From: WVYX01 sp039586815
GTDB lineage: Bacteria; Gemmatimonadota; Gemmatimonadetes; Gemmatimonadales; GWC2-71-9
Direction: 5' to 3'
Length of the DNA: 64,000 bases
Assembly (NCBI GenBank): GCA_039586815.1
Contig: JBDHJR010000010.1
Coordinates: forward strand, 1 to 64,000
Part shown: positions 6,441 to 15,136 of the stretch, piece after piece
Layout of the letters: each line of letters begins with the position of its first letter
Numbering within the stretch: position 1 is the first letter of the stretch
The notes under the pieces: model-generated
Database searches by the model: none
Seen by the model: only the letters and a program-made list of their open reading frames with translations
Told to the model about the DNA's origin: nothing
Made by a program: the position numbers and the translations under genes

Positions 6441-9239
6441 CTAGCGCGCCTTCTTCCGCTTCGCGGTCCGCTTCTTCTTCTTGACCGGCTTCTTCGCCGC
6501 CTTCTTAGCCGGCTTCTTGGTCGTTTTGCGCTTCGCTCCCTTGGCCAGGTTGCGCAGCACGTACGGTAGGATGCCGCCGTTGCGGTAGTATTCCACCTCC
6601 ACCGTGGTGTCGAGGCGCACCAGCGCCTCGAGCTCGAGGGTCGTCCCGTCCTCGCGGGTGGCGCGAATCCGGGCGGTGCCGCCCGGCGTGATCTCGTCAC
6701 CGGCGATCCCGGCCAGGTCGAACGTCTCGCGGCCGGTGAGACCGTGCGTGGCCGCGCGCTCTCCCGCGCGGAACTGGAGCGGCAGCACGCCCATCCCGAT
6801 CAGGTTGCTGCGATGAATGCGCTCGTAACTCTCGGCGATCACGGCCCGTACCCCCAGCAGGGACGTGCCCTTGGCGGCCCAGTCACGGGAGCTGCCGGAG
6901 CCGTACTCCTTCCCGGCCACAACCAGCAGGGGAGTGCCGTCATCGGCATACTGCATCGCCGCGTCGTACATGCTAGTGATCCGGGCGCCGGGAAGGTACT
7001 CCGTCCAGTTGCCCTCCTTGCCTTCCGCCAGCTTGTTCCTGATGCGGATGTTGCCGAACGTGCCCCGCATCATGATCTCGTGGTTGCCACGGCGCGAGCC
7101 GAAGGTGTTGAAGTCCACCGGCATCACGTCGTGCTCCACCAGCCAGTGCCCGGCCGGACTGTCCTTGGGAATGGCGCCGGCGGGGGAGATGTGATCGGTC
7201 GTCACCGAGTCACCCAGCCAGGCCAGCAGGCGGGCATCACGCACGTTCCCAACCGGGTCGGGCTTGGCCTTGATGCCGGCGAAGAACGGAGGGTCGGCGA
7301 TGTAGGTCGAGCCGGCGTCCCACGAGTAGCGGCCCCCCGCAGCCTTGGGAACGGGGAGTGATTGCCACGACGCGTCGCCGTCGAACACGCTCGCGTACTC
7401 GCGCACGAACATCTCCGGCTCGAGTGACTCGGTGACCGCCTGCTTGATCTCCTCGGGGCTGGGCCAGATGTCCCTGAGGTAGACGGGCTCGCCGTCCCGG
7501 TCCTCCCCCAACGGCTCCTCATCGAGATCGATGTCCATCCGTCCGGCGAGGGCGTAGGCCACGACCAACATGGGGGAACCGAGGTAGCTGGCTCGCACCA
7601 ATGGGTGGATCCGCGCCTCGAAGTTGCGGTTGCCGGAGAGCACCGCCGCGCACACCAGCTCCTGCTGGGTGATGGCCTGCGCGATCGGCTCGGGCAGCGG
7701 GCCGCTATTGCCGATGCAGGTGGTGCAGCCGTATCCCACCACGTGGAACCCGAGTGCCTCGAGGTCGGCCAGCACGCCGGCCTGCTTCAGGTAATCGGTG
7801 ACGACCTTGGAGCCCGGTGCGAGGCTCGTCTTCACCCACGGCTGGCGCTCGAGCCCGCGCGCCACGGCGTTGCGTGCCACCAGGCCGGCGCCGATCATCA
7901 CCGATGGGTTGGAGGTGTTGGTGCAGCTGGTGATCGCGGCAATGACCACCGAGCCGTCGCGCAAATCGAAACGCGCGCCGTCGAGCTCGACCGGCACACG
8001 CGGGCGGTCCTCCGCGCTGCGCTTCCCGCCCGCCGGGAGCAGCTTGGGCACGGCCTCGCCGAACGATTGCTTCACCTCGGTGAGCGGTACCCGATCCTGC
8101 GGGCGCCGCGGACCCGCAAGGGACGGCACGACCGTCCCGAGGTCGAGCTCGAGCACGGCGGAGTACTCCGGCTCCGGTGCGTCCGCCGTGTGGAACAGCT
8201 GCTGCTCCTTGCAGTAGCGCTCCACGCGCTCGATGAGCTCCGGCGGCCGGCCCGTGCGCTCGAGATAGACCAGCGTCTCGTCGTCCACCGGGAAGAAGCC
8301 GATCGTGGCGCCGTACTCGGGGGACATGTTGGCCAGCGTCGCCCGGTCGGCGAGCCCCAGCCCGGAGAGCCCCGGACCGAAGTACTCCACGAAGCGCCCT
8401 ACCACGCCGAACTCCCGCAACATCTGGGTGGCGGTGAGGACCAGGTCGGTCGCCGTGGCCCCCTGGGGGAGGCGGCCGGTCAGCTTCATCCCCACCACCT
8501 CGGGCAGCTGCATGAAGTAGGGCTGCCCCAGCATCACGGCCTCCGCCTCGATCCCCCCCACGCCCCAGCCGACCACACCGATGCCGTTGATCATCGTGGT
8601 GTGGGAGTCGGTGCCCACCAGCGTGTCGGGGAAGGCGACCAGCTCCCCGTCGTGCTCTGCGCAGCGCACCACGCTCGCGAGGTATTCGAGGTTCACCTGG
8701 TGCACGATTCCCGTGCCGGGGGGCACCACACGGAAGTTGCGGAACGCCTGCTGTGCCCAGCGCAGCAGCTGGTAGCGCTCACCGTTGCGCTCCATCTCCC
8801 GCTCGACATTGAGTCGGAACGCCATGGAGGAGCCGAAGAAATCGACCTGCACCGAATGGTCGATGACCAGGTCGGTGGGCACGAGCGGGTTGATCTGGTC
8901 GGGATCGCCGCCGAGCTGAGCGATGGCGTCGCGCATGGCCGCGAGGTCCACCACGGCGGGCACGCCGGTGAAATCCTGCAGCACCACGCGCCCGGGCATG
9001 AAGGGCACCTCGAGACGGCGGTCCGGCTGCGGGGCCCAGCGTGCCACGGCCGCGACGTGGTCCTCGGTGACGACGCCGTTCCCGGCATGGCGCAGCACGT
9101 TCTCGAGAAGAATCCGAATGGAGAATGGGAGCCGATCCAGCTCGACCAGGCCGGCCTTCGACAGGGCGTCGATCCGGAAGAGCGTGACGCCGCCATCCGA
9201 GAGATCGAGCGTCGCGCGGGATTGGAACGGGTTCGCCAT
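6441..9239 (-). CDS. acnA: aconitate hydratase A with lysine-rich C-terminal tail
   Basis: Aconitase interconverts citrate and isocitrate in the TCA cycle using a [4Fe-4S] cluster. At 932 residues it is of AcnA/IRP1 type. Visible motifs are LVGTDSHTTMINGIGV, the cluster ligands in ITSCTNTSNPSVMIGAG and GYGCTTCIGNSGPL, and YGSGSSRDWAAKG in the swivelling C-terminal domain. After the normal end (GGILPYVLRNLA) it has an extra tail of about 34 residues, 20 of them Lys or Arg (KKPAKKAAKKPVKKKK), encoded at 6444-6545. This resembles histone-H1-like tails and is not a usual aconitase feature. The start is set at MANPFQSRATLDL; the same frame stays open to 9581, but that part has no aconitase similarity and crosses a predicted terminator. 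Confidence 0.96.
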   Translation of the reverse strand: MANPFQSRATLDLSDGGVTLFRIDALSKAGLVELDRLPFSIRILLENVLRHAGNGVVTEDHVAAVARWAPQPDRRLEVPFMPGRVVLQDFTGVPAVVDLAAMRDAIAQLGGDPDQINPLVPTDLVIDHSVQVDFFGSSMAFRLNVEREMERNGERYQLLRWAQQAFRNFRVVPPGTGIVHQVNLEYLASVVRCAEHDGELVAFPDTLVGTDSHTTMINGIGVVGWGVGGIEAEAVMLGQPYFMQLPEVVGMKLTGRLPQGATATDLVLTATQMLREFGVVGRFVEYFGPGLSGLGLADRATLANMSPEYGATIGFFPVDDETLVYLERTGRPPELIERVERYCKEQQLFHTADAPEPEYSAVLELDLGTVVPSLAGPRRPQDRVPLTEVKQSFGEAVPKLLPAGGKRSAEDRPRVPVELDGARFDLRDGSVVIAAITSCTNTSNPSVMIGAGLVARNAVARGLERQPWVKTSLAPGSKVVTDYLKQAGVLADLEALGFHVVGYGCTTCIGNSGPLPEPIAQAITQQELVCAAVLSGNRNFEARIHPLVRASYLGSPMLVVAYALAGRMDIDLDEEPLGEDRDGEPVYLRDIWPSPEEIKQAVTESLEPEMFVREYASVFDGDASWQSLPVPKAAGGRYSWDAGSTYIADPPFFAGIKAKPDPVGNVRDARLLAWLGDSVTTDHISPAGAIPKDSPAGHWLVEHDVMPVDFNTFGSRRGNHEIMMRGTFGNIRIRNKLAEGKEGNWTEYLPGARITSMYDAAMQYADDGTPLLVVAGKEYGSGSSRDWAAKGTSLLGVRAVIAESYERIHRSNLIGMGVLPLQFRAGERAATHGLTGRETFDLAGIAGDEITPGGTARIRATREDGTTLELEALVRLDTTVEVEYYRNGGILPYVLRNLAKGAKRKTTKKPAKKAAKKPVKKKKRTAKRKKAR

Positions 9240-9328
9240 GAGTGAGTCCGCCGTTGAGTATGTCTTTGTGCCGATGGCTAAGAATAAGCGGAGTGGCGGC
9301 GTCGGGCGACGGACCTCACACGGGCTCC

Positions 9329-9377
9329 AAGAAGAAAGGCGACCTCCAGTTCCGGAAACCCGGAGCTGAAGGCCGCC
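9329..9377 (-). terminator. intrinsic terminator upstream of acnA (minus strand)
   Basis: Read on the minus strand, 9377 to 9338 folds into a long stem. GGCG/CGCC, CCU/AGG, CAG/CUG and UCCGG/CCGGA are separated by two G-U pairs and one mismatch, with a GUUU loop. It is followed at once by TTTCTTCTT (9337-9329). On the plus strand no T-tract follows, so it acts on minus-strand transcripts. It lies 90 bases before the acnA start codon and ends the structured RNA described next to it, or acts as an attenuator for acnA. Confidence 0.75.
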
Positions 9378-9571
9378 CGGCGGACCTAAGTCCGCTTCGA
9401 TCCCGAGCGCTCTGTAAGCCCTACCCGTGCCCAGCCTCCTACAGGGCCCTCGCGCGATTCGGCCGACAGCCTTGCCAGGTGTCCGGAGTCCGTTTCGAAC
9501 ACGCTGCCGCTGCGGGCCGCGGGAGGTCCACCACACCACCCGATTCTGGACACGGGCTCCTCCCGTTCTTC
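9378..9571 (-). ncRNA. candidate structured non-coding RNA before acnA
   Basis: On the minus strand a series of nested helices forms a rod. They are 9557-9548 with 9432-9423 (10 bp), 9526-9522 with 9439-9435 (5 bp), 9518-9514 with 9449-9445 (5 bp), 9508-9503 with 9470-9465 (6 bp) and 9502-9497 with 9484-9479 (6 bp), closed by a 12-base loop. One side carries a 21-base bulge (9547-9527). A separate perfect hairpin (GCGGAC-CTAA-GTCCGC, 9395-9380) and the intrinsic terminator follow. TATTGT at 9583-9578 is a possible -10 box, giving a start near 9571 and an RNA of about 240 bases. The shape recalls 6S RNA, but I do not see its conserved bases. The interval 9240-9611 has no convincing gene. Confidence 0.45.
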
Positions 9572-9611
9572 GGCGCCACAATACCGGGCGCGGTCTTAAG
9601 GGAGGATGAAT

Positions 9612-9929
9612 TCAGGGTGAATGCGACTCGGCTTTCGCTGGGGGGTTGCGATACGGGCCGGCCCCGAGCGGGGCCTCGTCATTCACGGGAAGGTCGGTAG
9701 GCATGTTCGCCGTCACGAAGCGCCACAGGGGGCAGTCCTCGCGCCGCATGTCGGAGCGCAGCAGGGGGCAGCGCTCGTCGGGCAGGCGGCAGTGCCGCAG
9801 GCAGAATTCCTGGGCGGCACCAGCCAGATGCCTACTGTGCCGTCGTGCATGGCGAGCACCTGCCCAGAACGCCACCGCGGCCGCGGCCACGACGAGTGCG
9901 ATGGTGACGACGACACCGAACGGGGTCAT
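9612..9929 (-). CDS. small membrane-anchored Cys-rich protein, function unknown
   Basis: A 105-residue protein. One N-terminal transmembrane helix (VVVTIALVVAAAAVAFWAG) is followed by a basic stretch and a cytoplasmic or periplasmic domain. That domain has four Cys residues in the order CxxxC, C, C (FCLRHCRLPDERCPLL, then REDCPLWRF), which could bind a metal or an Fe-S cluster. The tail is Pro-rich and looks disordered. ATG 9929 is preferred over GTG 9941 because GGGAG lies 5 bases before it. It is upstream of the structured RNA and acnA on the same strand. I do not recognise the family; the evenly spaced Cys residues and the clear helix argue that it is real. Confidence 0.6.
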   Translation of the reverse strand: MTPFGVVVTIALVVAAAAVAFWAGARHARRHSRHLAGAAQEFCLRHCRLPDERCPLLRSDMRREDCPLWRFVTANMPTDLPVNDEAPLGAGPYRNPPAKAESHSP

Positions 9930-10041
9930 CAACACTCCCACTGCAGACGAGAGCAGAGTGGAGGAGTAGGGCTGAAGAGACGGTGAAGCGAGTGTGAACC
10001 CGCTGCGCGGAGGGCCGGTTTCTGCGGCCGGGTACGGGCGC

Positions 10042-10047
10042 TATCTT
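10042..10047 (+). promoter_or_regulatory. possible -10 box for tkt
   Basis: TATCTT (inside GCTATCTTCC) lies 38 bases before the tkt ATG, with a visible purine-rich ribosome site between. It matches the TANNNT pattern seen before several other genes here, but at normal leadered distance. No convincing -35 element is visible. Confidence 0.35.
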
Positions 10048-10085
10048 CCAATCCCAACCGACCTTGCCTCACGGAGACATCGAAC

Positions 10086-12113
10086 ATGCCCCAGGCTGTC
10101 GTGGCGCGATCAGCGGACCTCGATCAGCTCTGCGTGAACGCCGCCCGGACGCTGGCCATGGACGCCGTGCAGCGGGCCAACTCCGGCCACCCCGGTGCCC
10201 CAATGGCCCTCGCCCCCATGTGCTACGTCCTGTGGACCAAGCACCTGCGTCACAACCCGGCGAACCCGGGCTGGCCCGGCCGGGACCGCTTCGTGCTGTC
10301 GGCGGGGCACGCCTCGATGTTGATCTACAGCCTGCTGCACCTCACGGGATACGACCTCCCACTGGAGGAGCTCGTCAACTTCCGGCAGTGGGGCAGCAGG
10401 ACGCCCGGGCACCCCGAATACGGACTCACTCCGGGAGTGGAAACCACCACGGGACCCCTCGGCCAGGGATTGGGCAACGCGGTGGGCATGGCTCTGGCCC
10501 AGGCGCACCTGGCGGCGGTGTTCGCGCGGCCGGGTCACGATGTGCTGGACCACCGCACGTTCTTCCTGGCAAGCGACGGCGATCTCATGGAGGGGATCTC
10601 GCATGAGGCCGCGTCGCTCGCCGGGCATCTGCGCCTCGGCGGCTTGATCGGCTACTACGATGACAACCGCATAACGATCGACGGCTCCACGTCGCTCACG
10701 TACAGCGACGACGTGGCGAGCCGGTTCGAGGCGTACGGGTGGCAGATTCTCAAGGTGGAGGACGGCAACGACCTGGGTGCGATCGACGACGCGACGCGGG
10801 CGGCCTGTGGGGAGATGGGACGGCCGTCGCTGATCATCATGCGCACGCACATCGCGTACGGCAGTCCCAACAAGCAGGACACGGCTGGCGCACACGGGGC
10901 GCCGCTCGGCGAGGAGGAGGTCAAACTCACCAAGCAGAACCTCGGCTGGCCGCACGAGGAGCCCTTCAGCGTGCCCGACGAGGCGCTGCAGCAGTGGCGC
11001 AGCTGTGTGAGCCGGGGAGCGGAGCTCGAGGCGGCGTGGAACGACGACCTGCGAGGGTACGCAGAGGCGCATCCCGACCTGGCGCGGGAGCTGGAGCGGC
11101 GCCTGTCGGGCGAGCTGCCGCGCGGCTGGGAAGCGCAGCTGCCCGCGTTCGGACCGGACGACGGTGCGCTGGCGACGCGAGCCGCCTCCGGCAAGGTGCT
11201 GAACGCACTGGCGGCCCAGCTGCCCGAGTTGGTCGGCGGCTCGGCGGATCTCAGCCCGTCCAACAACACGCTCATCGTGGCCGCGCCGGCGCTCGCGCCC
11301 GACGAGTTGTCGGGGCGCAACGTCCACTTCGGGATTCGCGAGCACGCGATGGGCGCGGTGCTCAACGGCATGGCGCTGCACGGAGGACTGCGGCCGTACG
11401 GTGGCACGTTCTTGGTGTTCTCCGATTACATGCGGCCGTCGATTCGCCTGGCGGCCATGATGGGGCTCGGCGTGGTCTACGTCTTTACCCACGACTCCAT
11501 CGGCCTGGGAGAGGACGGGCCCACCCACCAGCCCATCGAGATGCTCGCCTCCCTGCGTGCGATTCCCAATCTCACCGTCGTGCGTCCGGCAGACGCGAGT
11601 GAGACGGTCGAAGCGTGGCGCCTGGCGGTGGGGCGACGCGACGGCCCCGTTGCGCTGGTCCTCACGCGGCAGAAGGTCCCGGTGCTGGACCGCAGCCTAC
11701 TAGCACCTGCGGACGGCTTGGCACGGGGAGGCTACGTGTTGGCGGACGCCCCCGACGGCCGTCCCGCAGCCGTGATACTGGCCAGCGGATCGGAAGTGAG
11801 CCTCGCGCTGGAGGCCCGGCAGCTGCTGGCGGCCGACGGACTCGAGGTCCGCGTCGTTAGCATGCCCAGCATGGAGTTGTTCGCCGCCCAGCCGCAGTCT
11901 TACCGGGAGGAGGTGCTGCCGCCCGAGCCGGCCGCGCGGCTCGCCGTGGAGGCGGCTCACCCGCAGCCCTGGTACCGCTGGGTCGGTGACAGCGGCGAAG
12001 TCATGGGAATCGAGCGGTTCGGGGCCTCGGCCCCGTACCAACGTCTGTTCCGCGAATTCGGCTTCACGGCCGACGCCGTGGCCGAGCGGGTACGCGCGAT
12101 GCAGGTGGGGTGA
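10086..12113 (+). CDS. tkt: transketolase
   Basis: Thiamine-diphosphate enzyme moving two-carbon units between sugar phosphates in the non-oxidative pentose-phosphate pathway. The 675 residues are full length. ANSGHPGAPMALAPM is the N-terminal substrate-site motif and DGDLMEGISHEAASLAGHL (near residue 163) is the Mg/ThDP-binding motif. HFGIREHAMGAVLNGMALHGG and THDSIGLGEDGPTHQP mark the pyrimidine domain with the catalytic Glu. The ATG follows GGAGAC at 10073-10078. A TATCTT box at 10042-10047 could be the -10, giving a leader of about 30 bases. It leads a coupled tkt-pgi-rpiA group. Confidence 0.96.
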   Translation: MPQAVVARSADLDQLCVNAARTLAMDAVQRANSGHPGAPMALAPMCYVLWTKHLRHNPANPGWPGRDRFVLSAGHASMLIYSLLHLTGYDLPLEELVNFRQWGSRTPGHPEYGLTPGVETTTGPLGQGLGNAVGMALAQAHLAAVFARPGHDVLDHRTFFLASDGDLMEGISHEAASLAGHLRLGGLIGYYDDNRITIDGSTSLTYSDDVASRFEAYGWQILKVEDGNDLGAIDDATRAACGEMGRPSLIIMRTHIAYGSPNKQDTAGAHGAPLGEEEVKLTKQNLGWPHEEPFSVPDEALQQWRSCVSRGAELEAAWNDDLRGYAEAHPDLARELERRLSGELPRGWEAQLPAFGPDDGALATRAASGKVLNALAAQLPELVGGSADLSPSNNTLIVAAPALAPDELSGRNVHFGIREHAMGAVLNGMALHGGLRPYGGTFLVFSDYMRPSIRLAAMMGLGVVYVFTHDSIGLGEDGPTHQPIEMLASLRAIPNLTVVRPADASETVEAWRLAVGRRDGPVALVLTRQKVPVLDRSLLAPADGLARGGYVLADAPDGRPAAVILASGSEVSLALEARQLLAADGLEVRVVSMPSMELFAAQPQSYREEVLPPEPAARLAVEAAHPQPWYRWVGDSGEVMGIERFGASAPYQRLFREFGFTADAVAERVRAMQVG

Positions 12114-12118
12114 CGGGG

Positions 12119-13684
12119 ATGAGCACTACCCTGAGGGAAGCCGTGGAGCGGCGGCTCCAGGTGCTGTCCGATGCCGACGTGGTGCGCCGGCTATGGGACC
12201 GCGATACCACACTTTGGGGGGACGACGCAGCGGCATCCGAGTTGAGGGACCGGCTGGGATGGCTCACGGTCTTTCCCCAGATGCGTCGGGATTTGGACGA
12301 CGTGACCCGGTTCGCCGAAGAGGTGAGTCAGGAGTTCGACCGGGTCGTCCTGTTGGGGATGGGCGGCTCGAGTCTCGCCCCCGAGGTGATGTGGCGGACC
12401 TTCGGGCGGAATCCGCGCTTCCCGCCCTTCCAGATGCTGGACAGCACCGCTCCCGAGGCGGTGATGGAGGTCGAGCGCGGGGGCGATCCCGGCCGCACGC
12501 TTTACGTCGTGGCGAGCAAGTCGGGCACCACGCTCGAGACCATGAGCTTCTTCCGTTACTTCTGGCGTCGTAGCGGGGGACGGGGGGACCACTTCGTGGC
12601 GATCACCGACGGGGACACCCCGCTGGCACGGCTCGCCGCGGAGCAGCGCTTTCGCCGGGTGTTTCTCAATCCCACCGACATCGGAGGGCGCTATTCGGCG
12701 CTGTCGCTCTTCGGGCTCGTGCCGGCGGCGCTCATGGGGGTGGACGTGCGGAAGCTGCTGGACCGCGGCGAGGCAATGGCCCGGAGTTGCGGCCCCGACG
12801 TGCCGCCGCAGCTCAATCCCGGTGCCTGGCTCGGTGCCGTCATGGCCGAAGCCGCGCGCGCGGGTCGCGACAAGCTGACGCTCGTGCTGACTCCCGGCAT
12901 TGCCGGCTTCGGACTGTGGGTGGAGCAGCTCGTGGCCGAGAGCACGGGGAAGGAGGGTAGGGGGATCGTGCCGGTCGGCATGGAGCCGCTGCGTGCCCCG
13001 GCCCATTACGTGGACCACCGGTTCTTCGTGGTCCAGTCACTGGGACGGCAGCTCGATCCCCGGCTGGAGAGATGGATGCACGCCCTGGGTGCGAGCGGCC
13101 ATCCAGTGGCGTGGGCGCCGCTGGACGACCCGTACGACCTGGGTGGCGAGTTCTTCTGCTGGGAGTTCGCCACGGCCGTGGCGGGAGCCGTGCTGCGCAT
13201 CAACCCGTTCGACCAGCCCAACGTGGCCGAGAGCAAGCAGGCGACCAGACGCGTGCTTGCGGAGCGACGCGGCTTCGATCCGATCACCCAGCTGCGGCGG
13301 CACGACATCACGGACTTCCTCGAGGGTGTGAGTGCGCGCGACTACGTGGCGGTGCTGGCTTACGTGGCGCCGAGCGAGGAGGCCGACGAGCGGGTGGCGG
13401 CCTTCGCGGACGCGCTGCGTGACCGGCTGGCGGGAGTGGTCACCTGGGGGTACGGGCCGCGCTACCTGCACTCGACCGGGCAGCTCCACAAGGGTGGGCC
13501 GCCAACCGGGCACTTCGTGCAGATCCTCGAAGAGTTAACCGCCGATCGTCCGGTTCCGGGTGAGGACCACAGCTTTGGCGAGCTGCTGCGCGCGCAGGCG
13601 CTGGGCGACTACGAAGCGTTGGTGGCACGGGGGCGTCCGGTGCTGCGGGTGACCGATCCGGAGAGCTTCCTGGAGCAGGTGTGA
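12119..13684 (+). CDS. pgi: glucose-6-phosphate isomerase, Tal-Pgi-fusion type but stand-alone
   Basis: A 521-residue SIS-domain isomerase. It has VVLLGMGGSSLAPEVM, the sugar-phosphate-binding SKSGTTLET near residue 133, NPTDIGGRYSALS and, near the C-terminus, GYGPRYLHSTGQLHKGG. The sequence resembles the isomerase half of the fused transaldolase/phosphoglucose isomerase proteins found between tkt and later pathway genes in other bacteria, but no transaldolase domain precedes it here. ATG 12119 is preferred to GTG 12110. It would interconvert glucose-6-phosphate and fructose-6-phosphate, feeding the neighbouring transketolase. Activity on other sugar phosphates cannot be excluded. Confidence 0.85.
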   Translation: MSTTLREAVERRLQVLSDADVVRRLWDRDTTLWGDDAAASELRDRLGWLTVFPQMRRDLDDVTRFAEEVSQEFDRVVLLGMGGSSLAPEVMWRTFGRNPRFPPFQMLDSTAPEAVMEVERGGDPGRTLYVVASKSGTTLETMSFFRYFWRRSGGRGDHFVAITDGDTPLARLAAEQRFRRVFLNPTDIGGRYSALSLFGLVPAALMGVDVRKLLDRGEAMARSCGPDVPPQLNPGAWLGAVMAEAARAGRDKLTLVLTPGIAGFGLWVEQLVAESTGKEGRGIVPVGMEPLRAPAHYVDHRFFVVQSLGRQLDPRLERWMHALGASGHPVAWAPLDDPYDLGGEFFCWEFATAVAGAVLRINPFDQPNVAESKQATRRVLAERRGFDPITQLRRHDITDFLEGVSARDYVAVLAYVAPSEEADERVAAFADALRDRLAGVVTWGYGPRYLHSTGQLHKGGPPTGHFVQILEELTADRPVPGEDHSFGELLRAQALGDYEALVARGRPVLRVTDPESFLEQV

Positions 13685-14361
13685 TGGACAGCCGGAGCGA
13701 GTCCAAGCGGTGGGCCGCCGAGGAGGCGGTCGGCCACGTGCAATCGGGCATGGTGTTGGGTCTGGGCACCGGGTCCACCGCCGCGCTGGCGGTCGACGCC
13801 ATCGGACGCAAGCTCGCAGCTGGCGAGCTCGCCGACATCGAGGGGATTCCCACTTCGACCCGCACTCGGGAGCAGGCCGGCGCCCTGGGCATTCCCCTCA
13901 CGACGCTGGAAGAGCATCCCGTTGTCGACCTCACGATCGACGGTGCCGACGAGGCCGACCGGCAGGGAAACCTCATAAAGGGTGGTGGTGGGGCGCTGCT
14001 GTGGGAGAAGATCGTTGCGGCCGCAACGAAGCTCTACATCATCGTGGTGGACGAGTCGAAGCTGGTAGAGCGGCTCGGCGCCGGCTTCCCCGTGCCGATC
14101 GAGGTGATGCCGTTCGGGTGGGGAACGCATCTCGAGCCCATGCGGGCACTGGGAGGGGAGCCCACACTGCGGCGCGACTCCTCCGGCGAGCCGTACGTCA
14201 CCGATGGAGGGCATTACATCATCGACGTGGCGTTCCGCGGCGGCATGGACGATGCGGCCCGGGTCGACCGCACGCTGCGTGATCGCCCAGGCGTGGTCGA
14301 GACTGGGCTCTTCCTGGGCATGGAGCCCCGCGTAATAGTGGGGCGCGCACCAGAGGAGTGA
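13684..14361 (+). CDS. rpiA: ribose-5-phosphate isomerase A
   Basis: Interconverts ribose-5-phosphate and ribulose-5-phosphate. The 225 residues are the normal length. Motifs are GLGTGSTAALAV, IPTSTRTREQA, the catalytic DGADEAD and LIKGGGGALLWEKI, and DESKLVERLG. The start codon (ATG 13684) overlaps the pgi stop by one base. GTG 13681 would add one residue. With tkt and pgi it forms a compact sugar-phosphate operon. Confidence 0.95.
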   Translation: MDSRSESKRWAAEEAVGHVQSGMVLGLGTGSTAALAVDAIGRKLAAGELADIEGIPTSTRTREQAGALGIPLTTLEEHPVVDLTIDGADEADRQGNLIKGGGGALLWEKIVAAATKLYIIVVDESKLVERLGAGFPVPIEVMPFGWGTHLEPMRALGGEPTLRRDSSGEPYVTDGGHYIIDVAFRGGMDDAARVDRTLRDRPGVVETGLFLGMEPRVIVGRAPEE

Positions 14362-15083
14362 GGCGCTACCTCGTCTTCGTCGTCGCGTTCGCCGCCGCAG
14401 CCCTGTTCGTGCGGCTCGGCGTGTGGCAGCTGCAACGCCTGGGGGAGCGCCGCGCGCTCAATGCGGCAATAGCTGAGCGAATCGCCGCTCCGGTCCTCGA
14501 GGCGCTGCCTCTCCAGGCGGGCGCCACCCTTCCAGACAGCTTCCGCTTCCGCCGCGCACGCGTGGCCGGCGTGTTCGACTTCACGCGGGAGATCGTGTTG
14601 ACCGGCCGGGCGTATTACGGCACTCCGGGAGTGCACGTCGTGACGCCGTTCAGACTCGACGACTCGGTGGCGCTGCTCGTGGAGCGTGGATGGGTCTTCT
14701 CTCCGGACGGCAGAACGGTGGATGATTACGAGGCTCTGATGGAGCCGGACACGGCCGTGGTCTCCGGCGTGCTGCTGCTGCCGTCGAGCGTGCCCGAAGT
14801 GCCGGGCGGGAACAGCGCATGGCCGCGTCATGCTCGCGGCATAGACACCGAGCGTCTCGCTCCGGCCTATCCCTACAGGCTGGTGTCCCTGGTGCTGCGC
14901 CGCACGGTGACGGACAGCAGCTTCCCCGAGCCGATGCGGGCGCTCACGGCCCCTGAGGTGGATTCCGGTCCGCATCTGTCGTATGCCATCCAGTGGTTCG
15001 CGTTCGCCGTCATTGCCGTGGTGGGCTCTGTCCTGCTGTTCCGGCGGTCGGGCGGCGACCCCACGGCCCGCGGGCGCTATTGA
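14358..15083 (+). CDS. SURF1-family cytochrome oxidase assembly protein
   Basis: A 241-residue inner-membrane protein with a helix at each end, as in SURF1/Shy1. The N-terminal helix ends in LGVWQLQRLGERRALN, the family's WQxxR motif. The large loop has GVFDFTREIVLTGR and VTPFRL. The C-terminal helix starts with the characteristic SYAIQWFAFA. SURF1 proteins help insert heme a into aa3-type oxidases, implying aerobic respiration. The GTG start lies within the end of rpiA (GTGA overlap). No oxidase genes are in the window, so it is separated from its expected partners. Confidence 0.88.
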   Translation: MRRYLVFVVAFAAAALFVRLGVWQLQRLGERRALNAAIAERIAAPVLEALPLQAGATLPDSFRFRRARVAGVFDFTREIVLTGRAYYGTPGVHVVTPFRLDDSVALLVERGWVFSPDGRTVDDYEALMEPDTAVVSGVLLLPSSVPEVPGGNSAWPRHARGIDTERLAPAYPYRLVSLVLRRTVTDSSFPEPMRALTAPEVDSGPHLSYAIQWFAFAVIAVVGSVLLFRRSGGDPTARGRY

Positions 15084-15136
15084 CAGCGCCGCTCCCAGGC
15101 AGCACTCTCGCGCGAAACGCACAAAGGAGCTCCACC

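Noticed and set aside
9465..9508. GTTCGAA on the minus strand resembling a tRNA T-loop
   Set aside because: The flanking bases cannot form the 5-bp T-stem and no acceptor or anticodon arm can be built.
9378..9571. RNase P RNA, tmRNA, SRP RNA or canonical 6S RNA
   Set aside because: None of the conserved core bases of these RNAs was found; only the general rod shape fits 6S.
9240..9581. A 114-codon in-frame extension of aconitase upstream of 9239
   Set aside because: It crosses the predicted terminator and rod-like RNA, shows no aconitase similarity, and the family's normal N-terminus begins at MANPFQSRATL.
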